Assembly: GCF_000208745.1 (NCBI RefSeq)
Contig: NC_030856.1
Span: 13,705,616 to 13,769,615 of the forward strand
Direction: 5' to 3'
DNA from: Theobroma cacao
Lineage: Eukaryota; Streptophyta; Magnoliopsida; Malvales; Malvaceae
DNA length: 64,000 bases
Position numbers and translations under genes: made by a program. Below are positions 1 through 11,466 of this stretch, in pieces. Numbering within the stretch: the stretch's first letter is position 1; each line of letters starts with the position of its first letter. The notes beneath the pieces were generated by a model. That model had not been told where the DNA came from. It saw only the letters and a program-made list of their open reading frames with translations, and ran no database searches.

Positions 1-649
1 AAATCTCACCCCTTCTTCCTATACATTTTTCAGGCTCAGGACAGTTTGTAGATAGTCGAGTAGGACGAGAACTAAGCTCGGAACTGCATTATAGAAAGTA
101 AGAGTTCACAGTCTTACATCCTCTTGGTCAATTGGAGCCCACGTGTCATTGCAGATCAAAACTTATATTTTGGTTATCTGTATTTCTATTCATACAATTT
201 TTACTTTACTTTCATGTGCGAAAAATTATTTACGAATATTTCTGTAAAAATTTATTTTATGAGAAAATAGAATATTTTATATATTATTTTTGAATAGTAC
301 TAGTTGTCAACAATTTACTTTCAAATGAACGTTTTAGATACTTAATTGTTTTTAAATCATTAAATATATATATTTTGCTTACCTACTACATTTTAAGCAA
401 GTTTTGAGATTTTTGATGAAAAATTACGAAAATACCCATGTGAGCCAGAAAATAATATTTTATTATTTTTATTTAAAAAGGACTTATGATTTTTTTGAAA
501 TGCGAGATTTAATAACTGTTGCTCACCGGGGAGATGCGAAAGTTGATGCTAAGCCTTGCGAGGTTTCAATCGACATTCGGGGTGAAGAATGTCTGTCGAG
601 GCCTCGCGGCGGTTGTCACGAGCCCGATGGGGAGTTCCGAGTCGTGACA
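1..649 (+). repeat. LTR family A, 3' part, cut by window edge
   Basis: The last ~150 bases (GATGCTAAGCCTTGCGAGG to the terminal GAGTCGTGACA ending at 649) match the ends of the LTRs at 23123-26103 and 39293-42466. The first bases (CTCACCCC, then a TTTCAGG-like block) match 25470-25500 and 41742-41770 of the same copies. The 5' end lies outside the window, so the target duplication cannot be checked. A small ORF over the terminal block is only LTR sequence read in one frame. Confidence 0.85.
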
Positions 650-1235
650 CAAGATGTCTATTTAGTTGCAAAATGGGTTAATTGGTTAAACAAGTAAAGA
701 AGAAAAAGCTTTAATGAAGACAAATTAGTCTTAACCGATTAACACAAATCCTTAATCAATTAAAGCAATTCTGGCACTACATTAAGGACAAACAGAAAGG
801 TCTTAATTGATTAACGCAAGATTTAATCAGTTAAGCGAGTACTAGACACAAACAGAAGCCTTTTAATCGGCTAACCAAGGGAGCTAGTTAGCTAAAATCC
901 AAAAGTGAAGATCTAAAATGAAGGCAGTCAAATTTATGAAGAACAATTTAAGAAGTCTCGAATGACTGACATATCTCATGGCTGTTTAAGGGAAATGGAA
1001 GATCAGCATTACCAAGTTAAGAGAAGAATTAATCAAACAAAGAAAAGTTGGTGAAGCTGGGTGCTCTAGAAACATAAGCTCTTAATCGGTTAAAGTATTT
1101 CTTAACCAATTAACAGAGTAAAGCAGACTGTGAGATAAAGAAGACTTAATCGACTAAGAAGTATGGTTAACCAACTAAAAGTTCACTGTTAGAAATTTGA
1201 ATTTAAGCACAAAAGGATAAAATAACAGCCTTATC
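650..1235 (+). repeat. Copia (SIRE/Maximus-like) LTR fragment with TTAATCGATTAA palindromes
   Basis: This stretch aligns in order with the left and right parts of the LTR at 51370-55391: both have GGGTTAATyrrTTAAA near the start, and a GAATTTAA..AAAATAACAGC block near 1200 and 54650. It carries about eleven near-palindromes of the form YTAAYCRRTTAA, often in pairs about 22 bp apart. The family-A LTR ending at 649 appears to have inserted into it. Similarity stops near 1235. Confidence 0.75.
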
Positions 1236-2925
1236 TTTAGACATTTGCAAATTATGATAAAGGAATGATCAAACCATGGCTCAACAAGTATAGCCGCGTA
1301 CACCTTACTGGATCAAGCATTGTTTTCAATATAACATATAGATTACTTAAGGGCATTTCAATAAATCATGCTTTCAAATAGATAAATAATCTCTATATAC
1401 AAAAATGGATAATATCGTGAGTTCATAAATCATTGATCATTATATATCATTCTTGAAATATCATTTTAGCAAATCATAGATTCAATCTCCCAAACTCGTA
1501 AAGTTTCATCATCTTAGCTATTGTTACTATTATATCCTGTGACAAGGGCCATATTGACTAATCATTCTCATGATGGCTAATAACTATTATATCCCATTAG
1601 CAAGGCCATAGAACTAATTCTGGTGTCGAGTATCCCACTTCCTAGGGATTATTTCGTAGCTCTTAAAACATTTTTTAAAGATCATCAAAAATTTCTTTTC
1701 GTTCATAAATTCATATTTGTCACATAAATCACCAAAATATTCATTGAACAATTTTCATCATATGTATAACTCATATCATTTGTAAATCCAATTTTCCATC
1801 ACATGAGTAAACCAAATCATTCATAAATCATTTCTCATCATATTATTAAGCTCAAAACAGAAAATAATCATATGCTTGACTCTATTTTCAATATACTGAA
1901 ATAATGATAGAAGACATTGATTTTTTCAAGAAATATATATATACGATTGTTTTAAAACAAACAAGGTGTGTGAAGATATACTTACCTCCCTTCGTTCTAA
2001 CAAACTCCCTTCCTCCCAAAATAATTAAAAGCCTAATAATAACCATTTAAACATATTAGCAACCATCTAACTCTTTAAAATCTATTTATCACCTGAAGCT
2101 ACACAAAACAATCCAAACTCTCCTAAATAAAAAATCTAGACAACTTGCACATCATCACTAAAATAACCATATCTTAAGCTATGAAACTTGATATTGAGAT
2201 TCGTTTAGTGCATTGGAAACTAGATTTAATAAGCTTTCTATCCGGGTAAATCTCAAAACTTAGTTCATTGTAGGAAAAGTGCAAAAATTTTTTGAAATTG
2301 CCCATGACGTTGTTGCTAGGCAGTTTGCACTGTCTTTACAAAAAAATCTTTTACGTAGAAAACTCGGAATACACTTCCATTTAGTTCATTAGAAAATAGA
2401 GTCATAAATCATTTTATGATCAGACTCAAAGTGACAGGACAAGACATGATACTTGATTCTACAAATAGATTCTCCTTTTCAATTTCAATCTAAATTCTTC
2501 TAAACCAATCACATATTTTTCTACTATTTAAAAGAGGGTTTTACTTGCCTTATAATGATCAATCCAAAAGTAGTCTTCGAATGCTTATTCTTCAAGTTGT
2601 TCTTGAAAATCCCTAAATTCTACACCAAAATATATAGCTTTAGGTTTTCTTCACTAAAATGGCTGCCTATGTTTAGATAATATATTTTTATTAACCCTGA
2701 TGGTATTTTAATAACATCAACAATAGAAAATAATTTAGGCGCAATTATTTATAAAGGCCTATTTGTTACTTTTTACTTTTTTCTTTGAATATGTTAATAC
2801 TTCAATCCAAATATTATTTGGGCTATGGTATTATAGTCGCGCCCCCTAACCCTCGGTGCTCCCTAGAGAAGTGTGGATCTCATGCTCCCTAAAGGAGTCG
2901 CACCCCCCCTTCACTCCCCTAGATA
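1236..2925 (-). repeat. Unclassified LTR-like sequence, probably reverse orientation
   Basis: There is no coding capacity. Read on the minus strand the style is that of a plant LTR: a leader-like stretch near 2520-2700, and paired 'AAGGCCATA' blocks near 1545 and 1600 that resemble the marker-like repeats inside the family-A LTRs. The edges are unclear and I found no terminal TG..CA pair with a target duplication, so the class is a guess from composition and layout. Confidence 0.35.
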
Positions 2926-3171
2926 AGGGCACTTTTAAAGTCAATATTTGTTTAATAAATTTTTTTTATTAATCAATTTTCATACATCTTAACTAAATGG
3001 CTAAATGCTCAAATTGTAACTAAATGTTTGGGCAATTTTTCAATTAAGGGTCAAATGTTTCAATTGTAATAATTAAAGGCCAAACGTTTTCGATTTCTTA
3101 CAATTAAGAGTTAAGTTAACAGGTGGATGAAGTGTGTATCATATACGACAGAAAATCGCATTGAAAATGTA

Positions 3172-3334
3172 GTCGTTACCACTAGGTTGAAAAATATAGT
3201 CACACGTCATGTTGAAGATTTAGCTGTTACACATCATGTTAAAAATTTAATTGTTATTCGCCATATTGAATATTTAGTTGTTACACGTCATGTTGACAAA
3301 TTTAATTGTTACATACCATGATAAAAAAGTTGAC
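3172..3334 (+). repeat. 27-bp tandem repeat (about six units)
   Basis: Units start at 3172, 3199, 3226, 3253, 3280 and 3308 and have the form GTTACACGTCATGTTGAAAA plus TTTAATT. Five are 27 bp and one is 28 bp, with 60-80 percent identity by eye. Because 27 is a multiple of three, the array stays open for 64 codons from 3127, giving a repetitive V-T-R-H-V pattern. I treat that ORF as a by-product of the repeat. Confidence 0.8.
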
Positions 3335-3479
3335 TTGATATAAAAGACTTTTTAACAAAACTACCCTTTCGTATCATATCCTTCCAAGTTAGCATCCATG
3401 TGAGGTGCGTGTCCTACGCGTGCTAAACACCTTTCACCTTAACCCTTAATTCTCACCTTAGCCCTTAATTGTAAGGTTC

Positions 3480-4340
3480 TCTTTCTTTTTTTTTTAAATA
3501 TAATAATAATGTTTTAAATGAATAAAAAACATTTTAATCTTTTCATCATTTGTAATGATGTTTACACTTTTGACAAATAGTGTTAATTTATTTTATCTAA
3601 ATTTTAATTATAAATTAAAACAAAAATATTAACCAACATTGGTTAGTCGTTCTCTCTAAAATAATTTACCAATATTTTCAAGGAAGAAAAAAGAAATAAA
3701 GACTTCTTTCTTTGTGCATCTATCGTATTCTTTCTACTCTCACTCTATTCACATAATCTTCCAAGATTATTTTGAAGATCTCTTCATTTCCGTTTCTATT
3801 CTTTTTCTTTCTCTAAATTTGGAGGTTTGTTTTTTTCTCTCTTTTCTTTTTGTTTTCTGATTTTGAAGGTCGTTTTTCAATTTTTCAACTCAAAATTTCA
3901 CTAGTTTCTCTTTTCATTTTCCTTTTTTTTTCCTCTTAAAATTAGTGAGTATTTCCCTCTATTTACTCTATATTTTTGGGGTTTTTTTTTAGGATTTAAA
4001 GTTCACTCTCTGCAATTTCTCTTAAACTGTGCAATCTTATTTATATGATCTAACTGTTCAAACCTTTATGTATCGATTTAAGAGCATCTTTGTTTGATAA
4101 TTTTCAGTAGGCAATCAAAGATATCTACCCTTGTTCAAAGCTTCTCTCTTTTTTTGAGTATTTTTAATCATGATGTTATTTTTCTCTACATGGAATTTGT
4201 TATGAGCTGTGGGTGGATTTCTGTTTGTATAGGTCACTTGATTAGTATAATGAATCACATTTAGAATAAGGACACTGTAAATTGAATAAACATGTGCACA
4301 CTTTCATGTATGAGGGCGAACTTCTCTTATGACATTTTAG
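3480..4340 (+). other. CT-rich, intron- or leader-like stretch, no gene seen
   Basis: From 3640 to 3980 the + strand is strongly pyrimidine-rich (CTTCTTTCTTTG, CTCACTCTATTC, then long T and CT runs). That is typical of a 5' leader or intron upstream of a plant gene. It lies directly upstream of the first recognisable LRR exon at 4341 and could be the decayed 5' region or an intron of that gene. No exon, start codon or transposon end could be supported. Confidence 0.3.
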
Positions 4341-4976
4341 GGCTTACAAACTTGAAAAGCTTGCAGATTTCCTGTAGTAAGGTTACAGATTTTGGCATTA
4401 CTTATTTGAAAGGTACTTTGTTACTGTTTCATTTGCTGTCATGCTTTACATTTTGGTATTAGGGTGATAAATTATTTAGTCATCTATGACAGATTGATTG
4501 TTTATGTTGGGCTATTATGATTGTGGGAGGTTTTTATAAGTGTACTGCATGGTTTGGAATGTTAAGATGAAGTTGTTCAACCATTCAATAATGAATGTTC
4601 ATCCTCTCAACAAACCCTCCCCTTTTCCTTGGTTGGTGAGCTTGATGGCGTCAATCTGAATCGGAGGGGGTTGATATTATATTTATATGAAAGGAAGAAT
4701 ATTTTGTTTGTTGTATGCATGTATAATGTTGGGTAAAATTGCATTCTGTTGCTCAAAGACAGTCAAACTTATTAACCTTTGAATTAGATAGGGTTTATGA
4801 ACCAAAATTCTTGTTTTATTTTTTTCTAATTTCCTTATTGTTTATCCTTTTCTTGTTGTGAATTACTGATTTATTTCTTTTAATCTTTTAGATTTCCATA
4901 TTAGCAGTGGTATATTGAATTTTTGTCCTGTGACAACTGGTTATTTGGAATTTGATAAACTTTTTAACTTTCTTCA

Positions 4977-7655
4977 TGTCGTAACGTGCCGGGTCCAGGA
5001 ACCCGACTGCTAGACGTGGGGTAATTTAAGGAGTCGCCACCAATCCTTTTTTTTTTATTTAAGTGTGATTGGATACCTATTAACCGGATTCTAATAAATG
5101 AAGTCCTAAATTAATTTTAGGTCTATTGACAGAACGAGAACTGATCCACGTTTTTCAGATATAGGTTCGGGAGTACGGTTTCTCATGGAGAAGGGTTAGC
5201 ACCTCTGTGATGCCCGTTCCACGAACAGTACCATTTAATCTTAAGTTATCCTATTGTAGTCTACTCTTGATTTTATTCCTATGTTTCCTTAATCTTTCTT
5301 ATTAATTAATTCTTTATTATGTTATCTGATTAAATCTTTTAGTCGGTTTCACGGATGCACGTGATACAGTTGTAAAATGATGTCATGATTTATTCAATTT
5401 TAAATGATAAGGTCGACAATCGTTTATTGGAAAATCATTCGTAGACCATCTCAACGCTTTGGTGAAGTCTCGAAGTTTTCTTTACTTAGGGATGTCCTCG
5501 AAAGAATTCGTCTTTACAAGCTTTTCGAGGAAATCCCATCATCGGAATTCCCGCCTTATTAACAAGATAAACGTGACGTGCTATGACAGGATAAAATGAT
5601 GATATCTACATGTACACATTTGTTAATTTAGTGGCCTTGATTTTCGTGCAATAATATGTTTAATAATTTAGGAGAATTTATTCCCTTGTTCATATTATTA
5701 TTTATTATTATTTTTTAATGTATATTATTTTTTAGCAATGATTAGTTGAGTTAATAGACATCGAAGTATAAAGTTCGGATTCATCTTGATGCTTCGGTGA
5801 AAATTCGTCTTGAATTCCACACCTAAGAAATCCACCCAAAAAAGGCAACTCTTTGCCCTTTTTTAGGTGAAATTCTATCCTCGAATCACTCAAAATAATT
5901 ATTTCATTATTATTATTATTATTTTATAATAACTATATTTACATCATGTATTTTATTATTTATTATATTTTGACAATGATTATTTGAGTTAACGGGTATT
6001 CGAGTTTAAAGTTCGGATTTATCCCGACACTTCGATGAAAATCCGTCTCGAACTCTGTACTTAAGAAATTCAACCGAAAGAAGCAACTCTTTGCCCCTCC
6101 CAAGTGAAATTCCATCTTCGGATTAACTCAAATTAACCACTCGATTTTTTTATATTTGTAATTTGATATTATATTGTATATTCTATATGTTTATAAATAC
6201 TTAGATGAATTTTGTATTATAATTATTTCATTTTCTCTTGCTCTATTTATCATTTATATATATTTTTAAAACTAAGTATTTTCTAGTCTTCCATTTAAAT
6301 TTTTTTACCTTATTCATTCACCTACTTTCTATTATATATAAATTTTTTCTCAAAAGAATTAGGTAGCTTCTAACCTCTTATTTTTGAAAAAAGAAAGAGA
6401 AACAAAATTTGCTTTACTCAACTACTTCCTTCTTATTATATTTCTTTCTATGTTCTTATTTTATTTTTAGCTATTTAGATCTATCCTTATAATCATATTT
6501 AATGTAAACACTTTTCCTTTGTTTTACATACACGTTTCATTTATCTAAGTTTATATATCCTTAATAAATATTCCTCCAATCTAATTTCTCTCTAATCAAT
6601 TTAGAAACATCTTTATGATTTTGCTATTATTCTCATCGTTATATTTTATGTTTACAATAATTTCTAAATCCTGAAATATCATCTAAAATATTTAAGATAT
6701 TACATTAAAATATTTTATCATATTTCTACATCATATATTCATCCAATGGACTAGACTAAATCTTAGTAACATAAACCATAATGGATCCTTAAAAGAAAAG
6801 GGGATGATTTTACCTGGCTTGGGCTCAGGTAATGACCCAAGAGATCTGTTGAAGCCCACCAGGAAAATCCAATGAGCAATTATACTCCCTCTGAAAACGG
6901 CGCCGTTTGATATTTCTACTCTCTCTTTTTTTCTCTCCTCCTCTCACTATCCCGTTCCTTCCTTCTCTCTTCCACCGGTTGCTCCTTCCTATCTCGAAAG
7001 AACTTCCATTTTTGTTTGCTCTTTCCCCAACTCTCTCTCTCTTTTCGTCGCCGGCCAACTAACCCCCTTTCTCCTCTTTCTAACCGACGACTCAAACCTT
7101 TCTTCCCCTCTCCCTTACTCCGACGCCGCTCTCTCACTCTCTCTCTCTCTACCGCCGCAGATCAGCAGATATAACCCCCAAAATCTCGATCCAACCCCTC
7201 CCTAGAAACCCAAATCGCAAATCCCCCACTACCCACTGCCTCTACTGTTTTTTGTTTTTTTTTTTGTTTATCTAGTTTTTTTTTTTTGATTGTTGTGGAT
7301 TGTGGTTCTAGCTGCTAGAGGTTTAGGACTTTTGGTAGTTTTTGTGTTTTTGGTTTTTTGAAGGATTGGTTTTTTTTGGATCGTTTTCTCTGGCTTTCAA
7401 AAATCTCCCCCTTGGTTTTCAATCCGGCTTTCCTTTTATGCATTTGATTGTCCAAAATTTTGGACAATCACAAACCTTAAAGTCAAAGCAAATCCACCGA
7501 AAATGAGCACCCAAATCTTGGTTGCCATAGGGAGCATTCAATGCTCTGTATATTGTTGACAATGGAGGCAAGCGTTCTTCCACCCTCTCTGTTTTTTCTC
7601 TTTTTTATTTATTTATTATTATTTTTTGTATTACTATAAAAAAAAGGTGTCTACA
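4977..7655 (+). mobile_element. Solo LTR (Ty3/gypsy-like) with target duplication CTTCA
   Basis: The left end TGTCGTAACGTGCC starts at 4977 and the right end GGTGTCTACA stops at 7655. The flanking five bases are CTTCA on both sides (4972-4976 and 7656-7660), which is the expected 5-bp target duplication. The opening block (GGAGTCGCCACCAATC, then GGTTCGGGAGTACGG, then GGGTTAGCACC) is a sequence style seen in large gypsy-type LTRs of many plants. AAAACGGCGCCGTTT lies near 6893. No gag-pol remains, so the element was reduced by LTR-LTR recombination. It sits in an intron of the LRR pseudogene. Small minus-strand ORFs near 6825-7137 are purine-rich artefacts of its CT-rich part. Confidence 0.88.
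5739..6147 (+). repeat. Internal tandem duplication (offset ~238 bp) in the solo LTR
   Basis: The block from 5739 (TGATTAGTTGAGTTAATAG, then AAAGTTCGGATT, GCAACTCTTTGCCC and CTCGAATCACTCAAA) is repeated from 5977 with scattered substitutions. Each copy is about 165 bp and they are separated by an AT-rich ATTATTATT spacer. Confidence 0.8.
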
Positions 7656-9149
7656 CTTCATTGTGGTTTCTTGTGTATATTATGGCCTGCCTCAACTTGA
7701 TAGGTAAAGCTTTAGCATTCTTTGCATATTAGCAGATTATAGGAATTCTGAAATTGGCTGTTACTAATTATTGAACTTTTATTTCATTAAAATTGTTTAT
7801 CTTTTAAAGAATTTATCAAGGACTCCCATAGTGTTAAAAGTTGAGACATAATAATAAAACACTAAATGTGCTTTTAGGCTTCGTGATATTAAAGAAAGGA
7901 ATATAAGATGCGCTCGAATGTGAACTCACAGTGATTTATTTTTTCCAAAAAAATATGTTTATCTTTTCAATTATGCTTCAGGTCTGCAAAAGCTTTCTAT
8001 TTTGAACTTGGAGGGCTGCCCAGTTACAGCTTCATGTTTGGATTCTCTTTCAGGTTTATATTCTTGGCATCCATGATGCTTGTTATTTTCTTCATTTGAT
8101 GATTCCATCAGGAACCATAATTTGCATTTTGAGCATCTGCTGTTAGAAGTTGATGTTTTATTTAAATCATCCATGCCCTTCTCTTTGTCCATTTGTTATA
8201 ATGCGCTTGAAAGAGAGGAGTAAGAGGTGTATCTTCTTTTTCTTTTGACAGAGGGGATTAAGAGGTGTGTCTTCTTTCTCTTTTGACACCAGTTCATATG
8301 TTATAATGTGCAAGAAAGAAACCCGTGGGAAGTAGATAAACAGAGAGGATTCGAAGTTGTGAGAGAGCGGTTGCCATGTTCATTTAGTAGTCTTTTAATA
8401 TGCATATTGATACCTTGAACAATTTAACGTTTCTTGTACATGATCATCCAATTTTTGATTGGTTTACTCCTTGTAGGTTTGGGAAATCTGGAGAGTATAA
8501 ATCTTTCACTGTAGTTACTGATAGTGGTTTAAGAAAACTGTCTGGATTGTCATCTCTTAAATCACTTAACCTGGATGCCCGTCAAATCAAAGATGCCAGA
8601 CTTGTAGCTCTTACTAGTAAATCTGTACAAAATAACTATCGAGGCAGATTTTGCCTTAAATTTGTTCTGAGTGCTTCTTTCAATTCTTTGAATAGTTGTT
8701 TTTATTTTTCTAAAATGAGTGATTATGAAGTAATATGCCCATTTTTCTGGTCAAAAAGTTAATTATCTGAAAAGTATTGATCTTAAAGTAATTTTAAAGC
8801 TCTAGAAATGCAAAGAAGCATAACATTACATCTTTAAGCTTTGGCAATCACTTTAGGATGCGTTTCCTTAAATCATGCACATATAAAGAAGCACATTCAG
8901 ATCTAACAAAAAAAAAAAAGGCACATTCTAATTTGTAGATTTATTTAATTGCTTGTATTTTTCTCCTCTTCTTGAGACAGGTTTGTCTGGACTGACTCAT
9001 CTTGATCTTTTTGGAGCTCATATCACTGAATCTGGGACAAATTATTTGCGAAGTATGATATATGACACTTTAGTATTTTGAATTTCCTTTTGAAAAGTAG
9101 AATATTCTACATACTAGTCCTTCTGAATGGTCAAGAACCATCATTTTGA

Positions 9150-9284
9150 AAAAAAATTGTGATATAAGTCTTACAGTGTGGTAAAATATCCGTTACAATT
9201 TCTGTCAGTAATTTCTATTTTTGACGGATTTTGGACTTTCAGTGACTGTTTCTTCCGTCATAGAAACCAGTATTTCTGGTAGTG
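9150..9284 (-). mobile_element. CACTA-type DNA transposon terminus (remnant)
   Basis: Read on the minus strand the segment starts at 9284 with CACTACCAGAAATACTGG. CACTA-led inverted termini followed by an AGAAA-like run are characteristic of plant CACTA (En/Spm) elements. Subterminal repeats follow: CTATGACGGAAG, GTCACTGAAAG, CCGTCAAAAATAG, TTACTGACAG. No partner end was found nearby, so this is a solo end or a truncated non-autonomous copy. It begins about 230 bp after the last LRR exon and may mark where the rest of that gene was lost. Confidence 0.5.
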
Positions 9285-9743
9285 ATGTCTTTTTCAAGTC
9301 CCCCCCCCCCTCCCCTACCCCTTCTTTTGGGACAATATTAGCAATCTGAAAATTGATTGGAAAAGAAAATGAGGAACAGTAGTATATAGAGAAGCATAGA
9401 GAATAATAGGATGTCCTTTTTGAGTTAATTCATTTGAAATTTATCTTTCTTTGTAATCAATACTACTGCAAAAAAGCTCTTGGTGGTTTTTCATATTTTT
9501 TTAATGAAGAAAGGAACTAGTTAATCTGATTTTTGATCTTGGAGATTTGTCCGATCTCAGCATTCAACTGATTAATTCAACCACTTTTAGGGGTGTGTCT
9601 CATGTTTTATAATTTTGGTTTGATAGGATGAATGCTTAAGTATCTGATAATGCTCGCAATTCAAATTCTTAGAAAGAAATGAGCTAACAGTTCAAATGAC
9701 TTATTTCTTAAAACAGGAGTAGAAGAAAACCAAAGTAGCAAAG

Positions 9744-11466
9744 ATGCAACGGAGAATGTCTACATCTGGGAGGCCTTCTGGCACAGATGGCTCAGATTTC
9801 TCTTATCGGATGGTTGTTGATTCCCGTACGCTCCTACCTGGAGTAATTCTATTTATATTTTTACTTTTAATATTAGTACATCTATGATCTTATCAATAAA
9901 TTTTTTTGTGTTTCCTAGCACCTTATTTTCAAACTATTTAATTCACTTCTTTATTTTTCTACTTATTTACTTTGATGTAAATATTTAGGATATCAAAAAG
10001 TAGCTCGTACAAAGTCTATTTTGCGATCATTTTTTTTAGTTCAGGTATGCTACTCTCTTATTCCTATAAAATCTAATATCTGCTTGTAACCTGTGTTTAG
10101 ACTCAAGTGTTACAGAAACCAAAATTTGCTTATCTTTTAGAAGCTTCAGTTTGCTTAGCTTTTCTTTACCTTAATAGCATTCTTCTATTGCAGGCTATCA
10201 CACTTATGGTAGGACTGTTTTTGCTAATTTTTCTATCAACATCTGAGGATTTGGCTTCCCATGGGCTTGAAATTGCTGCTACCACTTGTGGTCTCATTTC
10301 TTTGATAATAGGAGAAATAGGTTACTTACTAACTCCTATGTTTCTCTATAATTCTTTCTGAGGTTGGAATTTGTTTAATGCTAGATCTTTGTCATTTGTG
10401 TAAGGTCGGAAGCGCAGCCGAGTGAATGTGTTGAGATTTTTTATGGTCACTTCATCTATTGTTGTCTCGTTCTTGATATATTGCACTATTTGCAAGTATT
10501 CAAGATTCAGGGTAAGGATTTTAATTTCTTTCTTTCAAGTTTAAAGTGGTTCTCTTTTTTCTTCACAGTTCTTAATAAAGTTAAAAGGGTTAATTTCGGA
10601 GTACGTTTATTTTGTTACCATTGATTATCGCATTATTCTTTATCTCCATAAAATTGATTTCCTGTAATTTCTAAACTTCACCAAATTAAGAGAAAAATAA
10701 AAGCAAAGAAAGAAATAGATAAATACATTGTAGACTTTAAAAAATGGAAAAAATGATGCAAATCTGTTGTTGGCTAGATAAAAATAATATTTGAAAGGAA
10801 AAGAACAAGAAGGAAGAAACGAAATAATGGGGTTTCATGAATAAATAAATGAATAAATGGCATAAAAAAGTAGATGTAGTCTTTGTAATAGCTGTTGAAA
10901 GGCATTCCATCCCTCCTCCAAAGTAGTAGAACATTTTCATTTTAGATTTTAGTTGAGCAATTTGGAGGTTGGAGCTGTTAGTTGAATGCAGTGCTAAATT
11001 GGTTGCTATACAGAGTGATTTAAGAAGTCAGCATCCGTTTAGATGAACTAGCATGCAGTCTTATTTGTACTAATGATTGTTGTGTTGAATTCATAGAGTT
11101 ATCTTTATTAGTGTTACTTTTAGTAGAAAAGAGAGAAAAGAGAATTTATTTCAGCTCTAATACTTAAAGAGATAAATCCTATAATGATCTCCTGGTTGTT
11201 ATGTATTTGTTAATAGACTGCCAAAAACCCAAGTTACAGGGAAACAATGTTGGAACTTCCTGAGGTAGCTCTTTCTCTAGTTGGTAAGTTCTGATTGTTT
11301 GGTACTTTTATGTTTTCCTGAAGTTTATGATACTAGTGACCATGGTCATCTTTGCATTTCCCCTTTTTTTCTTTTTAATTTTACAGGACTGGTGTTGCAT
11401 TTATTTATCATTGGCTACACAATTCATCTCATTGGTAACATGTCTCCTCCTAAGAGAGCTTCATAG
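9744..11466 (+). CDS. Conserved four-span plant transmembrane protein, 172 aa, six exons
   Basis: Exons by splice consensus and reading frame: 9744-9825, 9989-10044, 10194-10320, 10405-10511, 11217-11283 and 11387-11466. They total 519 nt (172 codons plus TAG). All introns are GT-AG and the junction phases agree. The N-terminus is Ser/Arg-rich and cytosolic-looking (MQRRMSTSGRPSG), followed by the conserved FSYRMVVDSRYQKVA. Hydrophobic segments lie at about residues 42-62, 70-88, 96-115 and 143-163, with KRSRVN between the second and third. The C-terminus IGNMSPPKRAS is a signature I recognise from a small, uncharacterised but widespread plant membrane-protein family. No catalytic motif is visible, and membrane and role are unknown. 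An AG acceptor directly before GAGTAGAAG at ~9718 suggests an intron in the 5' UTR. No lesion was found, so I regard it as functional. Confidence 0.88.

Larger units (their letters stand above)
4341..9052 (+). pseudogene. RNI-type leucine-rich-repeat protein pseudogene (AT1G15740-like), skeletal
   Basis: Four exons remain, and each spells 24-residue plant LRRs of the family typified by Arabidopsis AT1G15740. The exons are 4341-4412 (LTNLKSLQISCSKVTDFG..), 7982-8053 (LQKLSILNLEGCPVTASCLD..), 8477-8616 (VTDSGLRKLSGLSSLKSLNL..) and 8981-9052 (LSGLTHLDLFGAHITESG..). Three are exactly 72 nt, begin GT or GG after an AG acceptor, and end before a GT donor, so the splice frame is preserved. The 8477 exon should hold two repeats (144 nt) but has 140: about four bases are lost near 8509, a frameshift. 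The family normally has further LRR exons between the second and third, more upstream with an N-terminal region, and more downstream; none is present. A 2.7-kb solo LTR sits between the first two exons. I infer a dead, non-processed gene copy. Confidence 0.8.

Noticed and set aside
404..697. 97-residue ORF at the left edge
   Set aside because: It runs across the conserved end of LTR A into the Copia LTR. The same block recurs at 25990 and 42365 without this frame.
6825..7137. Overlapping Arg/Glu-rich minus-strand ORFs
   Set aside because: They are the complement of a CT-rich stretch inside the solo LTR; composition explains them.
7675..7705. Possible extra LRR exon directly after the solo LTR
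   Set aside because: GLPQLDR-like reading before a GT site is too short, and the LRR repeat continues correctly from 4412 to 7982 without it.
8400..8762. 120-residue plus-strand ORF taken as a whole gene
   Set aside because: Only 8477-8616 is LRR exon. The ATG and the end lie in introns, and the frame before the 4-base deletion is wrong.
10107..10361. 84-residue ORF in the membrane-protein gene
   Set aside because: It is exon 3 (10194-10320) read together with flanking intron sequence.
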